A stretch of DNA of 64,000 bases from Dysosmobacter segnis (GTDB lineage Bacteria; Bacillota; Clostridia; Oscillospirales; Oscillospiraceae). Positions within the stretch are counted from its first letter, which is position 1, and every line of letters begins with the position of its first letter. A program made the translations under genes and the position numbers. Below the pieces are notes generated by a model. The model did no database searches. It was not told the DNA's origin and saw only the letters and a program-made list of their open reading frames with translations. The stretch is from NCBI RefSeq assembly GCF_014297285.1, contig NZ_JACOQI010000014.1, positions 1 through 64,000 of the forward strand, written 5' to 3'. Shown here one piece after another: positions 17,467 through 27,285 of this stretch.

Positions 17467-17937
17467 TTACTCCGCGTCCAGCTCGTGGAGCAGGTTGACC
17501 ATCTCGATAGCGCTGACCGCACAATCATAGCCTTTGTTGCCTGCCTTGGTGCCAGCCCGTTCGATGGCCTGCTCGATATTCTCCGTGGTCAGAACGCCAA
17601 AGAGAACGGGTACGCCGCTTTCCAGAGACACGGCGGCGATCCCCTTGGAGACCTCGTTGCAGACGTAGTCATAGTGGCTGGTGGAACCGCGGATCACCGC
17701 GCCGAGGCAGATGACGGCGTCATACCTGCCGCTCTTTGCCATCTTGGACGCCACCAGCGGGATCTCAAAGGCTCCGGGAACCCACGCCACATGAACATCG
17801 TTCTCCCGAACCTCGTGCCGCAGCAGGCCGTCCAGTGCGCCGCTGAGGAGCTTGGAGGTGATGAATTCGTTGAACCGGGCGGCTACGATGCCCACCTTGA
17901 TGCTTTTGGAGACCAGCTTTCCCTCGAAAGTTTTCAT
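17467..17937 (-). CDS. ribH: 6,7-dimethyl-8-ribityllumazine synthase
   Basis: A 156-residue protein of standard length. It condenses the ribityl-pyrimidine with dihydroxybutanone phosphate to give lumazine. Family motifs are VAARFNEF near the N-terminus, [25 protein letters not shown] (catalytic His after the phosphate-binding Arg-Gly-Ser/Thr) and [11 protein letters not shown]. It sits 21 bases after ribBA and forms the cytoplasmic icosahedral enzyme of the pathway. Confidence 0.96.
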   Translation of the reverse strand: MKTFEGKLVSKSIKVGIVAARFNEFITSKLLSGALDGLLRHEVRENDVHVAWVPGAFEIPLVASKMAKSGRYDAVICLGAVIRGSTSHYDYVCNEVSKGIAAVSLESGVPVLFGVLTTENIEQAIERAGTKAGNKGYDCAVSAIEMVNLLHELDAE

Positions 17938-17958
17938 AATTAAGTACCTCTTTCTTTG

Positions 17959-19155
17959 TTAATATTTCAAAATGTGTCCCATTCGTGCCTGCTTGGTTTT
18001 CAGGTAGAACAAATCATGCGCTGTTGCCGCCATCTGGATCGGAACCCGTTCGGAGATTTCCAGCCCAAACTCGGAGAGCTGATACACCTTGTCCGGGTTG
18101 TTGGTCAGCAGGCGCAGGCTTTTGACGCCAAGCTCCCGCAGGATCTGCGCGCCGAGGAAATACTCCCGCTCGTCCCCGTGGAAGCCCAGAGCCAGATTGG
18201 CCTCCAGCGTGTCCATGCCCTGCTCCTGCAATTCGTAGGCCCGCAGCTTGTTGATGAGGCCGATGCCCCGGCCCTCCTGCCGCATATAGAGCAGGATGCC
18301 CCGGCCCTCATTTTCAATCTGGGTCATGGCGGCGGCCAGCTGCTGTCCGCAGTCACAGCGGAGAGAGCCGAAGGTGTCTCCGGTCAGGCACTCGGAATGG
18401 ACCCGGCAGAGAACGTCCTTCCCGTCGCCGATGTCGCCCTTCACCAGCGCGACATGGTGCTCGCCGTTCAGACGGCTCACAAAGCCGTAGGCTTTGAAAT
18501 CACCGTATTTCGTGGGCATATTCACCGCCGTGACCTGATCCACCAGCTTTTCGTGGCACTTGCGGTACGCCTGCAAGTCCCGGATGGTGATGAACTTGAT
18601 ACCGAACCGCTCCGCCAGCGCCAGCAGTTCGGCGGTGCGCATCATGGTGCCGTCCTCCCGCATGATCTCGCAGCACAGGCCGCATTCCTTCAGCCCCGCC
18701 AGACGGCACAGGTCAACGGTGGCCTCCGTATGGCCCTCCCGCTCCAACACGCCGTTTTTCTTCGACAGCAGCGGGAACATGTGGCCCGGTCTGCGGAAAT
18801 CCTCCGCCCTCGCGCCCTCCTCCACGCAGGCCATCGCCGTCACGGAGCGCTCGGCGGCGGAGATGCCGGTGGAGGTGGAAATGTGGTCGATGGACACCGT
18901 GAAGGCCGTTTCGTGGTTATCGGTGTTGTTCTGCACCATCTGGGGGAATTGCAGCTTGCGGACAAAGGCCTCCGACATGGGCATACAGATCAGGCCCTTG
19001 CCGTGGGTGGCCATGAAGTTGATGTTCTCCGTGGTGGCAAACTCGGCGGCGCAGATGAAATCGCCCTCGTTTTCACGGTCCGGATCGTCCGTCACCAGAA
19101 TGATCTTCCCCTGTCTCAGATCTTCCAGTGCCTCGGGAATGGTATTGAAATTCAT
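17959..19155 (-). CDS. ribBA: Bifunctional DHBP synthase / GTP cyclohydrolase II
   Basis: A 398-residue fusion. The N-terminal half is 3,4-dihydroxy-2-butanone-4-phosphate synthase ([10 protein letters not shown] acidic metal motif and [10 protein letters not shown]). The C-terminal half is GTP cyclohydrolase II, with its zinc Cys residues in [17 protein letters not shown] and the catalytic region RQEGRGIGL. It supplies both precursors of riboflavin, ribulose-5-phosphate- and GTP-derived. It lies 15 bases after ribE. Confidence 0.97.
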   Translation of the reverse strand: MNFNTIPEALEDLRQGKIILVTDDPDRENEGDFICAAEFATTENINFMATHGKGLICMPMSEAFVRKLQFPQMVQNNTDNHETAFTVSIDHISTSTGISAAERSVTAMACVEEGARAEDFRRPGHMFPLLSKKNGVLEREGHTEATVDLCRLAGLKECGLCCEIMREDGTMMRTAELLALAERFGIKFITIRDLQAYRKCHEKLVDQVTAVNMPTKYGDFKAYGFVSRLNGEHHVALVKGDIGDGKDVLCRVHSECLTGDTFGSLRCDCGQQLAAAMTQIENEGRGILLYMRQEGRGIGLINKLRAYELQEQGMDTLEANLALGFHGDEREYFLGAQILRELGVKSLRLLTNNPDKVYQLSEFGLEISERVPIQMAATAHDLFYLKTKQARMGHILKY

Positions 19156-19170
19156 AGTAAAAACTCCTTG

Positions 19171-19830
19171 TTAAAAGCCGCAGCGCAGCAGCATTTCTTT
19201 TGTGAGGGTGCTTTCGTTTGCGGGGGTATGCGGTTTCGTTTCTTCCGGACGCAGCAGCTTTTCTATGTACTTGCCCACCACGTCGGTCTCCAAATTCACC
19301 GGGTCGCCCTGGCGCCGCTGGCTCAGATTGGTCTGGGCCACCGTATGGGGGATGGTGGACACGGAAAAGCCCTCGCCGTCCACGGCGGCCACCGTCAGGC
19401 TGATGCCGTCGATGGTGATGGAGCCCTTCTCCACCACATAGCGCAATATCTCCGGCCCCGCGTGGACGGTGTACCAGACGGCGGTATCGTCCCGGCGGAT
19501 GTCGGAAATGTGTCCGACACCGTCCACATGGCCTGCTACGATATGCCCGCCGAAGCGGCCGTTGGCGGCCATGGCCCGTTCCAGATTGACCACACTCCCC
19601 GCCGTGAGTCCCGCAAGGGACGAGCGGTTCAGCGTCTCGTGCATCACGTCCGCCGAAAAGCCATCGGGAAAAAGTCGGGTCACCGTCAGGCAGATGCCGT
19701 TCACGGCAATGCTGTCTCCGATCCGGGTCCCCTCTAAAACGGTTTTCGCCTGGATCGTCAGGACGGCGGAGTGCTGCCCGCGCTTGATGTTCTTGATGGC
19801 TCCGACTTCTTCTACGATTCCTGTGAACAC
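19171..19830 (-). CDS. ribE: Riboflavin synthase alpha chain
   Basis: A 219-residue protein with two lumazine-binding barrels, each opening with the typical sequence (MFTGIVEEVGAI at the start; FGGHIVAGHVDGVG begins the second half). It dismutates two lumazines into riboflavin. It overlaps ribD by 19 bases, so translation is coupled. Confidence 0.96.
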   Translation of the reverse strand: MFTGIVEEVGAIKNIKRGQHSAVLTIQAKTVLEGTRIGDSIAVNGICLTVTRLFPDGFSADVMHETLNRSSLAGLTAGSVVNLERAMAANGRFGGHIVAGHVDGVGHISDIRRDDTAVWYTVHAGPEILRYVVEKGSITIDGISLTVAAVDGEGFSVSTIPHTVAQTNLSQRRQGDPVNLETDVVGKYIEKLLRPEETKPHTPANESTLTKEMLLRCGF

Positions 19831-20918
19831 GGATATTCCACCTCACTTTCTATCAGAAGATCCTCGCCCAGCCGTTCCATCCGGCTGTTTTTCAATCGGA
19901 AAGCGTCGTCCGGGGTGGGGACGCCCACGCCCTCCACAGGGGTTTTCGCGTCCCTTCCGCCCAACAGCTTTGGGGCGATATACGCCTGCACCTGCTGCAC
20001 GATGCCGCACTCCAGCGCGGCCCAGTTCAGCGTTCCGCCGCCCTCCAGCAAAATGCTGTCGATCTGTTCCTGCCCCAGCCGCTCCATGAGTTGCCGAAGA
20101 TCCACATGGCCGTTTTCCTCATTCAGACAGAGCACTTGGCACCCGGCCCGCTGGTAAACCACCTGTCTTTCCGGGTCGGCGCAGCAGGTGGCGAGGATGG
20201 TCGGAATTTGGTCTGCGGTGGCGACCACCTGCGCCTGCGGCGGCGTCCGCAGATGGGTGTCGCAGATGATGCGAACGGGGTTTCGCCCGTTCTCCATACG
20301 GCAGGTCAGGAGGGGATCGTCCGCCAATACCGTGCCCACGCCTACCATGATGCCCCGGAACCGGTGGCGCTGCTGCTGGACATGGCGCCGGGCCGTCTCG
20401 CCCGTGACCCATTTGGATGCACCCGTATAGGCCGCGATCTTGCCGTCCATCGTCATGGCGTATTTCATAGAAACGAAGGGCCGCCCGGTGGTGATGTAGT
20501 GGAAGAAGATCCTGTTCAGCGCGTCACATTCTTCCCGTAGAACGTTTTCCGTCACCTCCACGCCGTGAGACCGCAGGATCGCCACGCCCTTTCCCGCCAC
20601 CAGCGGATTTGGGTCGGCGGAGCCGATCACCACCCGGCGGATGCCGGATGCCAAAATCGCCTCCACGCAGGGCGGCTGCTTTCCGTGGTGGCAGCAGGGC
20701 TCCAGCGTCACATACATGATGGCTCCGGCGGGGTCGGCGGTACAGGCTTCCAGAGCGTTGCGCTCCGCGTGGGGTTTCCCGTACCGCTCATGCCAGCCCT
20801 GTCCGATGACCGCGCCGTCCTTTACGATCACGGCACCCACCATGGGATTGGGCGCCGTCCAGCCCCGGCCCCGTTCCGCCAGCGCCAAGGCCAGACGCAT
20901 AGATTCCGCATCGTTCAT
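19812..20918 (-). CDS. ribD: Bifunctional riboflavin deaminase/reductase
   Basis: A 368-residue protein. The N-terminal cytidine-deaminase-like domain has zinc ligands in PHAERNAL and PCCHHGKQPPC; the C-terminal domain is the 5-amino-6-ribosylamino-uracil reductase (KYAMTMDGKIA, and the NADPH motif LEGGGTLN). The start at 20918 is set by GGAGGTAACAG; a longer frame continues into the riboswitch and is not used. First gene of ribD-ribE-ribBA-ribH. Confidence 0.96.
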   Translation of the reverse strand: MNDAESMRLALALAERGRGWTAPNPMVGAVIVKDGAVIGQGWHERYGKPHAERNALEACTADPAGAIMYVTLEPCCHHGKQPPCVEAILASGIRRVVIGSADPNPLVAGKGVAILRSHGVEVTENVLREECDALNRIFFHYITTGRPFVSMKYAMTMDGKIAAYTGASKWVTGETARRHVQQQRHRFRGIMVGVGTVLADDPLLTCRMENGRNPVRIICDTHLRTPPQAQVVATADQIPTILATCCADPERQVVYQRAGCQVLCLNEENGHVDLRQLMERLGQEQIDSILLEGGGTLNWAALECGIVQQVQAYIAPKLLGGRDAKTPVEGVGVPTPDDAFRLKNSRMERLGEDLLIESEVEYPCSQES

Positions 20919-20929
20919 ACTGTTACCTC

Positions 20930-20963
20930 CAAAAGAAAAAGCCCTGAACGAATCGTTCAGGGC
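20930..20963 (-). terminator. Expression-platform terminator of the FMN riboswitch
   Basis: GCCCTGAAC and GTTCAGGGC (20941-20963) form a stem followed on the minus strand by a T-rich run, ending a few bases before the ribD ribosome site. GCCCTGA also occurs in the riboswitch P1 arm, so the two structures can compete. Confidence 0.85.
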
Positions 20964-21067
20964 AAGACAGAAAAACACAAGTATCCTTGTGTAAAAGCAA
21001 AGCTCCGGAATGTAAACACATCCCAGAGCAACTTCCATAGACGCAAAGCAGTCCCCTGCGTTGCGTT

Positions 21068-21180
21068 GTCATCTTCTTTCATCCAGACTGTACTGTCGGC
21101 TTCGGAGTTTCACCGAATCATGCCTTGCGGCTCGTGGGCTGTACCACCGGTAGGGAATCGCACCCTGCCCTGAAGATTTT
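21068..21180 (-). promoter_or_regulatory. FMN riboswitch (RFN element)
   Basis: On the minus strand the conserved blocks run in order: GGGCAGGGTGCGATTCCC, TACCGGTGGTA, AGCCCACGAGC, GATTCGGTGAAACTCCGA, AGCCGACAGTACAGTC and GGATGAAAGAAGATG. Binding of FMN should favour the downstream terminator and shut off ribD-ribE-ribBA-ribH. Confidence 0.97.
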
Positions 21181-21198
21181 CTATTCAATTACGGTGAA

Positions 21199-21227
21199 AG
21201 TATAGCACGGCGGCAAGTGGATTGCAA
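21199..21227 (-). promoter_or_regulatory. SigA promoter of the rib operon
   Basis: On the minus strand TTGCAA (21222-21227) and TATACT (21199-21204) are 17 bases apart, just before the FMN riboswitch. Nothing else is recognised between 21228 and the next gene except a small hairpin (AGACA/TGTCT near 21455) followed by Ts. Confidence 0.8.
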
Positions 21228-21541
21228 GGCCATTTTGCAAACCGGGACAAAACCGGGACGGCCAGACTTTCGGGACGGAAGATCAAATATATGCTCTTCG
21301 CACTGCGGCTTCGGCTGTAGGACATGCAGAGAAGCATTGGAAGCACTGGCTTTTTGCACAGTCCTGTGGTATCATTTCTCATAGAGAGCTGAGCGGCGCA
21401 GACAAGAAAAACAGCGTCTATTTCACATGCGCATCCGAGCAGCTCCAGCAAAGACAAGCTGTCTGCGTTTTTTGAAGGATCGCCGTGTGTCTCGGCAGCG
21501 GCGAAAACACAATGCACGTTCTCTGAATGAGGTGACCGGAT

Positions 21542-22096
21542 ATGGCAAAGAAAATGACGCGGGCCGCGCTGTTTTTCATGATTGGGACGGTCATTTTGAC
21601 CGCTTTCTACAAAAAGGCCACTTACGGGCCGGCGCTTTCACTTGCCATTACCTTCGGTACGGTTTCCTACCACCTCGTCATGCGGCTGCTGGTGGGAGGC
21701 GCATTTCAGGCAGTGATGCAGAATCGTGCGGATCTCTACAAGCGGTGGTACCGGGTCGGCAGGCGGGAAATGGCGGTCTATGAAGCGCTGAAGGTAAAAC
21801 GGTGGAAGCGCAGAATGCCCACCTATGACAACGCGCTGTTTGATCTGCGTCTGCATACATGGAACGAGGTCGCCCAGGCCATGTGTCAGGCGGAGCTGGT
21901 CCATGAAACGATCGCGCTGCTCAGCTTTCTGCCCATTGCGGCGGGGCTCCGTTTTGGCGCATACCCGGTATTCATCGTGACCTCCGTTTTGTCCGCCGGA
22001 TATGACCTGCTGTTTGTGATGATGCAGCGGTATAACCGCCAGCGGATCATGGCGCTGCTGGAGCGCAAGCGCACATCGTCCGCCTGCGCCAGATGA
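21542..22096 (+). CDS. Membrane protein resembling CrtO-type acyltransferases
   Basis: A 184-residue protein with two N-terminal hydrophobic segments (about 8-60), a basic central region (YEALKVKRWKRRMPTYD), a segment like RAELxHE (CQAELVHETIALLSF) and a further pair of helices ending in MMQRYNRQRI. This order and the final QRYNR motif resemble glycosyl-diaponeurosporenoate acyltransferase (CrtO) family proteins, which in many Firmicutes occur without carotenoid genes. No carotenoid gene is in the window. GAGGTG precedes the ATG. The real substrate is unknown. Confidence 0.6.
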   Translation: MAKKMTRAALFFMIGTVILTAFYKKATYGPALSLAITFGTVSYHLVMRLLVGGAFQAVMQNRADLYKRWYRVGRREMAVYEALKVKRWKRRMPTYDNALFDLRLHTWNEVAQAMCQAELVHETIALLSFLPIAAGLRFGAYPVFIVTSVLSAGYDLLFVMMQRYNRQRIMALLERKRTSSACAR

Positions 22097-22164
22097 ATCC
22101 GTGGCCGATCAGCAAAGGGCCGCCATCCCGATCCACCGGGCAGGCAGCCGGTTCTGCGGTAAAA

Positions 22165-22208
22165 ATGAGCATGGCCGAAGCGCGATCTCGCGCTTCGGCC
22201 ATGCTCAT
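22165..22208 (+). terminator. Perfect 21-bp hairpin after the CrtO-like gene
   Basis: Arms 22165-22185 and 22188-22208 are perfectly complementary with a 2-base centre. No T-run follows; instead the dispersed repeat begins at 22210. It may stop transcription or belong to the repeat element. Confidence 0.55.
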
Positions 22209-22209
22209 C

Positions 22210-22369
22210 GTGTCGAAAAAGTCTTTTCTCCCCGCTGAGCAAGTTTTCAGAACCTCATAAAAGTTCTGAAAACTCAGGATTTCAATGGCGCAGGACACCC
22301 CTCTTGGGTTTCCCGCGCACACCCTTCCTTACCGTCGCGGAGAATCTACCACTTTTATTGATAGTTTCG
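22210..22369 (+). repeat. Dispersed intergenic repeat, copy 1
   Basis: About 160 bases nearly identical to 51547-51705 (about ten differences by eye). It holds an internal hairpin (AAGTTTTCAGAAC with GTTCTGAAAACT). It contains no credible gene and occurs in both copies between a hairpin and unrelated sequence. A short piece of its left end (GAAAAAGTCTTTTTC-like) also lies at 16965-16985. Confidence 0.85.
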
Positions 22370-22427
22370 GCCATGCTGCTTGTTCTGCGCTTGTCATAGC
22401 CAGGCGGAACGATGGGAGGAACCGCGC

Positions 22428-25382
22428 TTACCCGGCAAGGAGGCTGCTGAGCGCGGCGATCAGTTCCTCGATGTTGATGGGCTTGGACAGGAAGCCGTTC
22501 ATGCCGCATTCCAGCGCACTCTTCCGGTCCTCCTCGAAGGCGTTAGCCGTCATGGCGAGGATCGGAATTTTCACCAGTGCAGGGTCAGGCAGCGCCCGGA
22601 TCTGTCTGGTGGCCTCGCCGCCGTCCATAAGGGGCATCTGCACGTCCATCAGCACCAGATCGTAGTCTCCGGGTTTGGACTCCTTGATTTTTTCCACGGC
22701 TTCCACGCCGTTTTCCGCCGTATCCACCACGAAGCCGTATTTGCTGAGGATCTCCACGGCGATTTCCCGGTTCAGTTCGTTGTCCTCCGCCAGCAGGATG
22801 TGCTTGCCGCGGAAATCCGGACTGCCGCCGGGGAGGACGCTGTCATCGGTCTCCGTCTGGCTCTGGCCCAGAGCCGCCAGCAGGGTCTCCCGCAGGTCGG
22901 ACATGAACATTGGCTTGGAGCAGAACGCCGTGACGCCGGCGGCCTTGGCCTCCACCTCGATATCCGTCCAGTCATAGGCCGTCAGGATAATGATGGGGGT
23001 CCCGTCCCCCAGACTGCGGATCTGACGGGTCACCTCAATGCCGTTCATATCCGGCAGACGCCAGTCGATGATATAGGCGTGGAACGCATCCCCCAGCTCC
23101 ATGGACTGCCGGGCCCGGAGGACGGCCTCCTTGCCGGAGAGCGTCCACTCCGAGCGCATCCCCACCCGGACCAGCATTTTGGTCACGCTGTCGCAGGTGT
23201 TGAAATCGTCATCCACCACCAGAGCCTTCAGGCCTTCCAGCTCCGCGATCCGCTCCGCACGGTGGTGCTCCGGCTGGACGCGCAGCGCCACACGGATGAT
23301 AAACTCGGTGCCCTTGCCCGGCTCTGTCCGGATCTCGATGGTGCCGCCCATCATATCCACGATGTTCTTGGTGATGGCCATGCCCAGGCCGGTGCCCTGG
23401 ATCCGGCTCACGGTGGAGCTTCGCTCCCGCTCAAAGGGATCGAAGATCTTTTTCGCAAATTCCGGGCTCATGCCGATGCCGTTGTCCTTGACCCGGATCT
23501 CATACTGCTCCCGGTCCTTCCGGGTCCCCGGAAGCTGTCTGAGCCGGACGGAGACCGTTCCGCCTGCCGGGGTGAACTTGATGGCGTTGGACAGCAGATT
23601 CAACAGCACCTGATTCAGCCGCGTCTTGTCGCAATAGACATCCTCATCGGTGACGTCCATTGCGTCCATATAAAGCTCCAGCTGCTTTGCGTGGATCTGC
23701 CCGCTGACGATGGTCTTTAAGTCATGCAGCACATCGGACAGGTTGGTCTCCGTCTCCTCCAGATGGATCTTGCCGCTTTCGATGCGGCTCATATCCAGAA
23801 TGTCATTGATGAGGGAGAGCAGATGGTTGCCGGAGGCCAGGATCTTGCTCAGGTAGTCCTGAACCCGCTCCTTGTCATCCATATTGCTCACCGCCAGCGT
23901 GGTGAAGCCGATGATGGCGTTCATAGGCGTGCGGATATCATGGGACATATTGGAAAGGAACGTGCTCTTGGCCCGGTTGGCGGTCTCCGCGGCGCGGACA
24001 GCCTCCGAAAGAGCCTGATTGATCTTCTTGTCGGCAGTCCGGTCCGACATGACCAGAATGTACTTCGTTCTGCCCTCCACATTGCTGCCCATGGCGATAA
24101 CGTGGAACCAGCGGTGCTCGCTGGTCTTCTGGTGGATATATTCAAAGTCCCATTCACGCTGCTCGTTGACCGCAAGCCCTGTGAGATAGTTCATCGTCTG
24201 CTCTGCGGACTCCTGGGGATGCAGCTTTCCCAGAACATGAACGTCCTCCTGGATCTGTTCCGCCGTGATCCCCAGCAGCTTTTCCGCGTTCGGGCTGACA
24301 TAATCCGCCCGATTCGTTTGGGCGTCCAGCATCAGGAACACATCGTCCACGTTCATGGAGAGCTTCATGAACAGCTCATCCCGGTACAGGATCTCCATGT
24401 CCTTCCGTCTCAGCTTGACGCTGCTCTTTCGGTGCACGAGCGCAAGGGCCAGCGCGGAAATGCCAAGGACGATCATGCTCACCATCACGATGGTGCTGGA
24501 TTGCAGCGCGTTCATGCCGGCGTTGACAACCGCCGCCGGAACAAGGCCCACGATCGTCCAATCCAGAATGTGGGCGCTCTGATACGTCATGTAGTACCGC
24601 GTGCCGTCCAGCGTTACCAGCCGGGAGCCGCTGCGGCCCTGCGAGAAATCATCGGACAGGGTCTGAATATCCTCACTGGTGAGAGGAGAGCGCTCCTGCA
24701 TGGCGGCCAGCAGGTTGTAGACGTCCTCTTCCATCTGCGCCGCGCAGTTGATGATGATGCGGCCGTCGGGATGGAGCACATATCTGCTGGCAGTCCCGTC
24801 AAAGGCGGAGATATCCAGCACCTTCACAATATCGTCATTGTAATAGGAAACCGCCACGGCGTCATACGCGAAGCCCCGATAGGTCCCCTGATTTTCCGGA
24901 CAGGCAAACACCAGCATCTCCGGCTTTCCGGGCAGCACGGCAGTCATGACGATGTCGCCGCCCTGGGTGATCCGGTCCTCCAGATCATCCTGTATGCCCA
25001 GGTACCCCGTCTCCCCCGCAGCCGTCATATAGTTGCCATCGGCGGAGAGGAAGTAAAAGTCGGAAAAGCCCGTCTCCTGCTGAACAGCCTCGATGAGCTG
25101 CCGGATCTCGTCCTCGTCGGAAATATGCCGCATGGTGGTTTCCCACAGGTGCAGGTAGGTCAGATTCTTCTCCACCACCTCGTTCAGCATATTGTTGGAC
25201 TGGTGGAGCACCTCCGCCAGATGGGCGGTGCTCTCCTCGTAGACGGTCCGGGACACGAAGTCGAAATATCGGACGCCGGCAGCGGCGATCCCCAATAACA
25301 GGACAAGCACCGCCGCCAAAGCAGCCACCCGCCGCTTCCCCAACGGTCTCATCCTTTTTGCGTGGTAATGCGTTTCTTCCAT
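22428..25382 (-). CDS. Hybrid sensor histidine kinase with two receiver domains (c-di-GMP riboswitch operon)
   Basis: A 984-residue membrane kinase. A transmembrane helix (about 17-38), a large extracellular sensor of Cache type (about 40-280), a second helix (about 285-315), a PAS domain (about 335-455), HisKA with the phosphorylated His in SNMSHDIRTPMNAI (about 485), HATPase with DNGIGMSPEF and GTGLGMAI, then two receivers: the first with Asp in IIDWRLPDMNG, the second with Asp in VLMDVQMPLMDG. The second receiver has the acidic pair in AEDNELN. It follows the solute-binding lipoprotein gene by 6 bases, with GAGGTAAGGA overlapping that stop region, so both come from one transcript. Probable role: signals ligand binding by the lipoprotein to a phosphorelay. 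Confidence 0.92.
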   Translation of the reverse strand: MEETHYHAKRMRPLGKRRVAALAAVLVLLLGIAAAGVRYFDFVSRTVYEESTAHLAEVLHQSNNMLNEVVEKNLTYLHLWETTMRHISDEDEIRQLIEAVQQETGFSDFYFLSADGNYMTAAGETGYLGIQDDLEDRITQGGDIVMTAVLPGKPEMLVFACPENQGTYRGFAYDAVAVSYYNDDIVKVLDISAFDGTASRYVLHPDGRIIINCAAQMEEDVYNLLAAMQERSPLTSEDIQTLSDDFSQGRSGSRLVTLDGTRYYMTYQSAHILDWTIVGLVPAAVVNAGMNALQSSTIVMVSMIVLGISALALALVHRKSSVKLRRKDMEILYRDELFMKLSMNVDDVFLMLDAQTNRADYVSPNAEKLLGITAEQIQEDVHVLGKLHPQESAEQTMNYLTGLAVNEQREWDFEYIHQKTSEHRWFHVIAMGSNVEGRTKYILVMSDRTADKKINQALSEAVRAAETANRAKSTFLSNMSHDIRTPMNAIIGFTTLAVSNMDDKERVQDYLSKILASGNHLLSLINDILDMSRIESGKIHLEETETNLSDVLHDLKTIVSGQIHAKQLELYMDAMDVTDEDVYCDKTRLNQVLLNLLSNAIKFTPAGGTVSVRLRQLPGTRKDREQYEIRVKDNGIGMSPEFAKKIFDPFERERSSTVSRIQGTGLGMAITKNIVDMMGGTIEIRTEPGKGTEFIIRVALRVQPEHHRAERIAELEGLKALVVDDDFNTCDSVTKMLVRVGMRSEWTLSGKEAVLRARQSMELGDAFHAYIIDWRLPDMNGIEVTRQIRSLGDGTPIIILTAYDWTDIEVEAKAAGVTAFCSKPMFMSDLRETLLAALGQSQTETDDSVLPGGSPDFRGKHILLAEDNELNREIAVEILSKYGFVVDTAENGVEAVEKIKESKPGDYDLVLMDVQMPLMDGGEATRQIRALPDPALVKIPILAMTANAFEEDRKSALECGMNGFLSKPINIEELIAALSSLLAG

Positions 25383-25388
25383 CTATCC

Positions 25389-27233
25389 TTACCTCAAGCT
25401 GATATAGGTCTCAGGCTCCGCAAGAACGGCGTCATCCTGTGCGGCGTATTCGGTCCAAGTATTCCGCACATGAACGTCTCCGCCTTCAAACATGCGGCTT
25501 TCATCCGCAAGGAGGGGCGCCATGTGCTTTGCTGCGGCCAGACAGGTCACGGTAAAGGTGTCCTCGTCCCGGACCGCCTCCCCGTCCCGTGTGACCTTCG
25601 TCAAAGTAAACGTCCCATGCTCCTCCTGCACTTCCATGGCAATGCCGCTGACCACCGGCAGAGAGCCCCGGTTAAACGGCGTAAAGCCACCCTCACAGCC
25701 CTCCACAAAGGCTTTGACGGTCTCCTTCAGCTCGGCGCCGCTCATTTCCTGCTGGTAGGCCAGCAGCCCATTGGGCATGATCATGTACCCGGCCATCTTC
25801 TCGGTGTAGTCCGCCTGAAGCACCGAGCCGGTGAAGCTGCTTCCTTCCGCGATCAGCACATCGGTCCCATAGATGCTCCGCAGCGTGTTGGCCATCACGG
25901 AAGCGGCCTCATTGCCGCCCTCGGGGCGGAAGGTATTGGAATAGGTCCGCTCCACTGTCAGGACAGTCTCCTCAGAGACGTCTCTTGGCTCACGGAGCTG
26001 GCTGTCAAACGCCTTATACGCCTGCGCCGCGCTGTACTTCCCCGCGATCATCTTGGAGACCACGTCCTGCGAAACGGAAAAGAAATCGTTGGAGGCGATG
26101 CGGATATACATGTGGTTCTCCTCCACCACCGGCCGCACCTCCTGCAGTGCGTCCGTAAAGCGAAGGGGCACATTCTGACTGTAGCTCAGCGTGTCCTGCC
26201 CATTGCAGACGATGTTCTGGGCCTCCGCCGACAGCATCACCTTCAGCACCCTCATGGCCTTTTCCCGGCGCGCCTCATCCTGTTCCAGATCCCGGTTCAG
26301 CGCCACCTGAAAATACGGCGTCGTCATAAGCCACTTTTCGCCATTCTCGCCGAAAAACGGCAGGAACACCGTGTCGATGCCCGCCTCCCGGAACAGGCTC
26401 ACCCCTGCGGAGGAGCCGAAATACATGGCAAGCTGGCCGTTTTGAAACAGCTCGGTAACCGTGTCATAGTTGTTATTCAGGTCCTCTGCAGTCAGATGTA
26501 CGTCCCGGATGAATTGCTCCATGCGCTCAAAGGCCCCCGGCCACACCGTATCATCCAGGCCCACACGCTCCGTATTGGCGGGGTCGCTGTAAGCGGTGCG
26601 CCACTTGCGTCCCGCCGAGGAGGAAAGCGCCGTGGCAGACAGCCCCTGTAAGGTCTCCATACAGGTGTAGTCATAGGAGTAGTCGGCGGTAAAGCCCCGG
26701 AGCCCCACGGCCTCAAAGGCGCGGCAGGCGGAAATGAAGCTGTCATAGTCCGTAGGCAGCGGGATCTCATACTGCTCAAACAATCCGCGGTTCACCACAA
26801 AGCCGTGGGCGTCCGCGCACACCGGCAGCCAGTTGATGCTGCCGTCCTCATTCATGAAGCTGTTGAGGTAGGTATTATAAACGGTGCCCGCCTCGTTGCT
26901 GGTGGAAAGATCCATCAGGCTGTCCTTCAGCGGCTGTGCGTCATGGAGAGAAAACCGGCAGCAGGTGATCACATCCGGCAGCTCGCCGTTTTCGTTGAGG
27001 AATTTATAGAAATTCAGATCGTTGTTTCCCACCACAAATTCCACGTCCACATCCGGAAGCTGGGCCTGGACGTAGGGGGCGTACTTTTCATACAGGTTCG
27101 CCGTCCACAAATACACCTGGATGGGTTCTTCCTCATCCTCCGCAGTCCTCCCGGCGCAGCCTGCCAGGAGGGAAACGCTCATCGCCAGCGTCAGCAGCAG
27201 CGCAGCCATACATCCCCATACTCTCTCTTTCAT
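25389..27233 (-). CDS. Lipoprotein: solute-binding domain fused to a 5'-nucleotidase-like C-terminal domain
   Basis: A 614-residue lipoprotein. The signal peptide ends in the lipobox SLLAGC (Cys about 25). Residues about 38-420 resemble family 1 extracellular solute-binding proteins (VYLWTANLYEKYAPYVQAQL at the start). Residues about 435-600 instead resemble the C-terminal substrate domain of 5'-nucleotidases (NTLRSIYGTDVLIAEGSSF, then MSGAELKETVKAFVEG). No metallophosphatase domain and no ABC permease are present, so transport or nucleotidase activity is unlikely; sensing a ligand for the kinase encoded next is more plausible. GGAGGG lies 10 bases before the ATG. Controlled by the c-di-GMP riboswitch upstream. 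Confidence 0.82.
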   Translation of the reverse strand: MKERVWGCMAALLLTLAMSVSLLAGCAGRTAEDEEEPIQVYLWTANLYEKYAPYVQAQLPDVDVEFVVGNNDLNFYKFLNENGELPDVITCCRFSLHDAQPLKDSLMDLSTSNEAGTVYNTYLNSFMNEDGSINWLPVCADAHGFVVNRGLFEQYEIPLPTDYDSFISACRAFEAVGLRGFTADYSYDYTCMETLQGLSATALSSSAGRKWRTAYSDPANTERVGLDDTVWPGAFERMEQFIRDVHLTAEDLNNNYDTVTELFQNGQLAMYFGSSAGVSLFREAGIDTVFLPFFGENGEKWLMTTPYFQVALNRDLEQDEARREKAMRVLKVMLSAEAQNIVCNGQDTLSYSQNVPLRFTDALQEVRPVVEENHMYIRIASNDFFSVSQDVVSKMIAGKYSAAQAYKAFDSQLREPRDVSEETVLTVERTYSNTFRPEGGNEAASVMANTLRSIYGTDVLIAEGSSFTGSVLQADYTEKMAGYMIMPNGLLAYQQEMSGAELKETVKAFVEGCEGGFTPFNRGSLPVVSGIAMEVQEEHGTFTLTKVTRDGEAVRDEDTFTVTCLAAAKHMAPLLADESRMFEGGDVHVRNTWTEYAAQDDAVLAEPETYISLR

Positions 27234-27285
27234 AGGCTATCGTCCCTCCAAAAAAATCCGTTCCATCCCGCTTGCTTCTGCCCTC

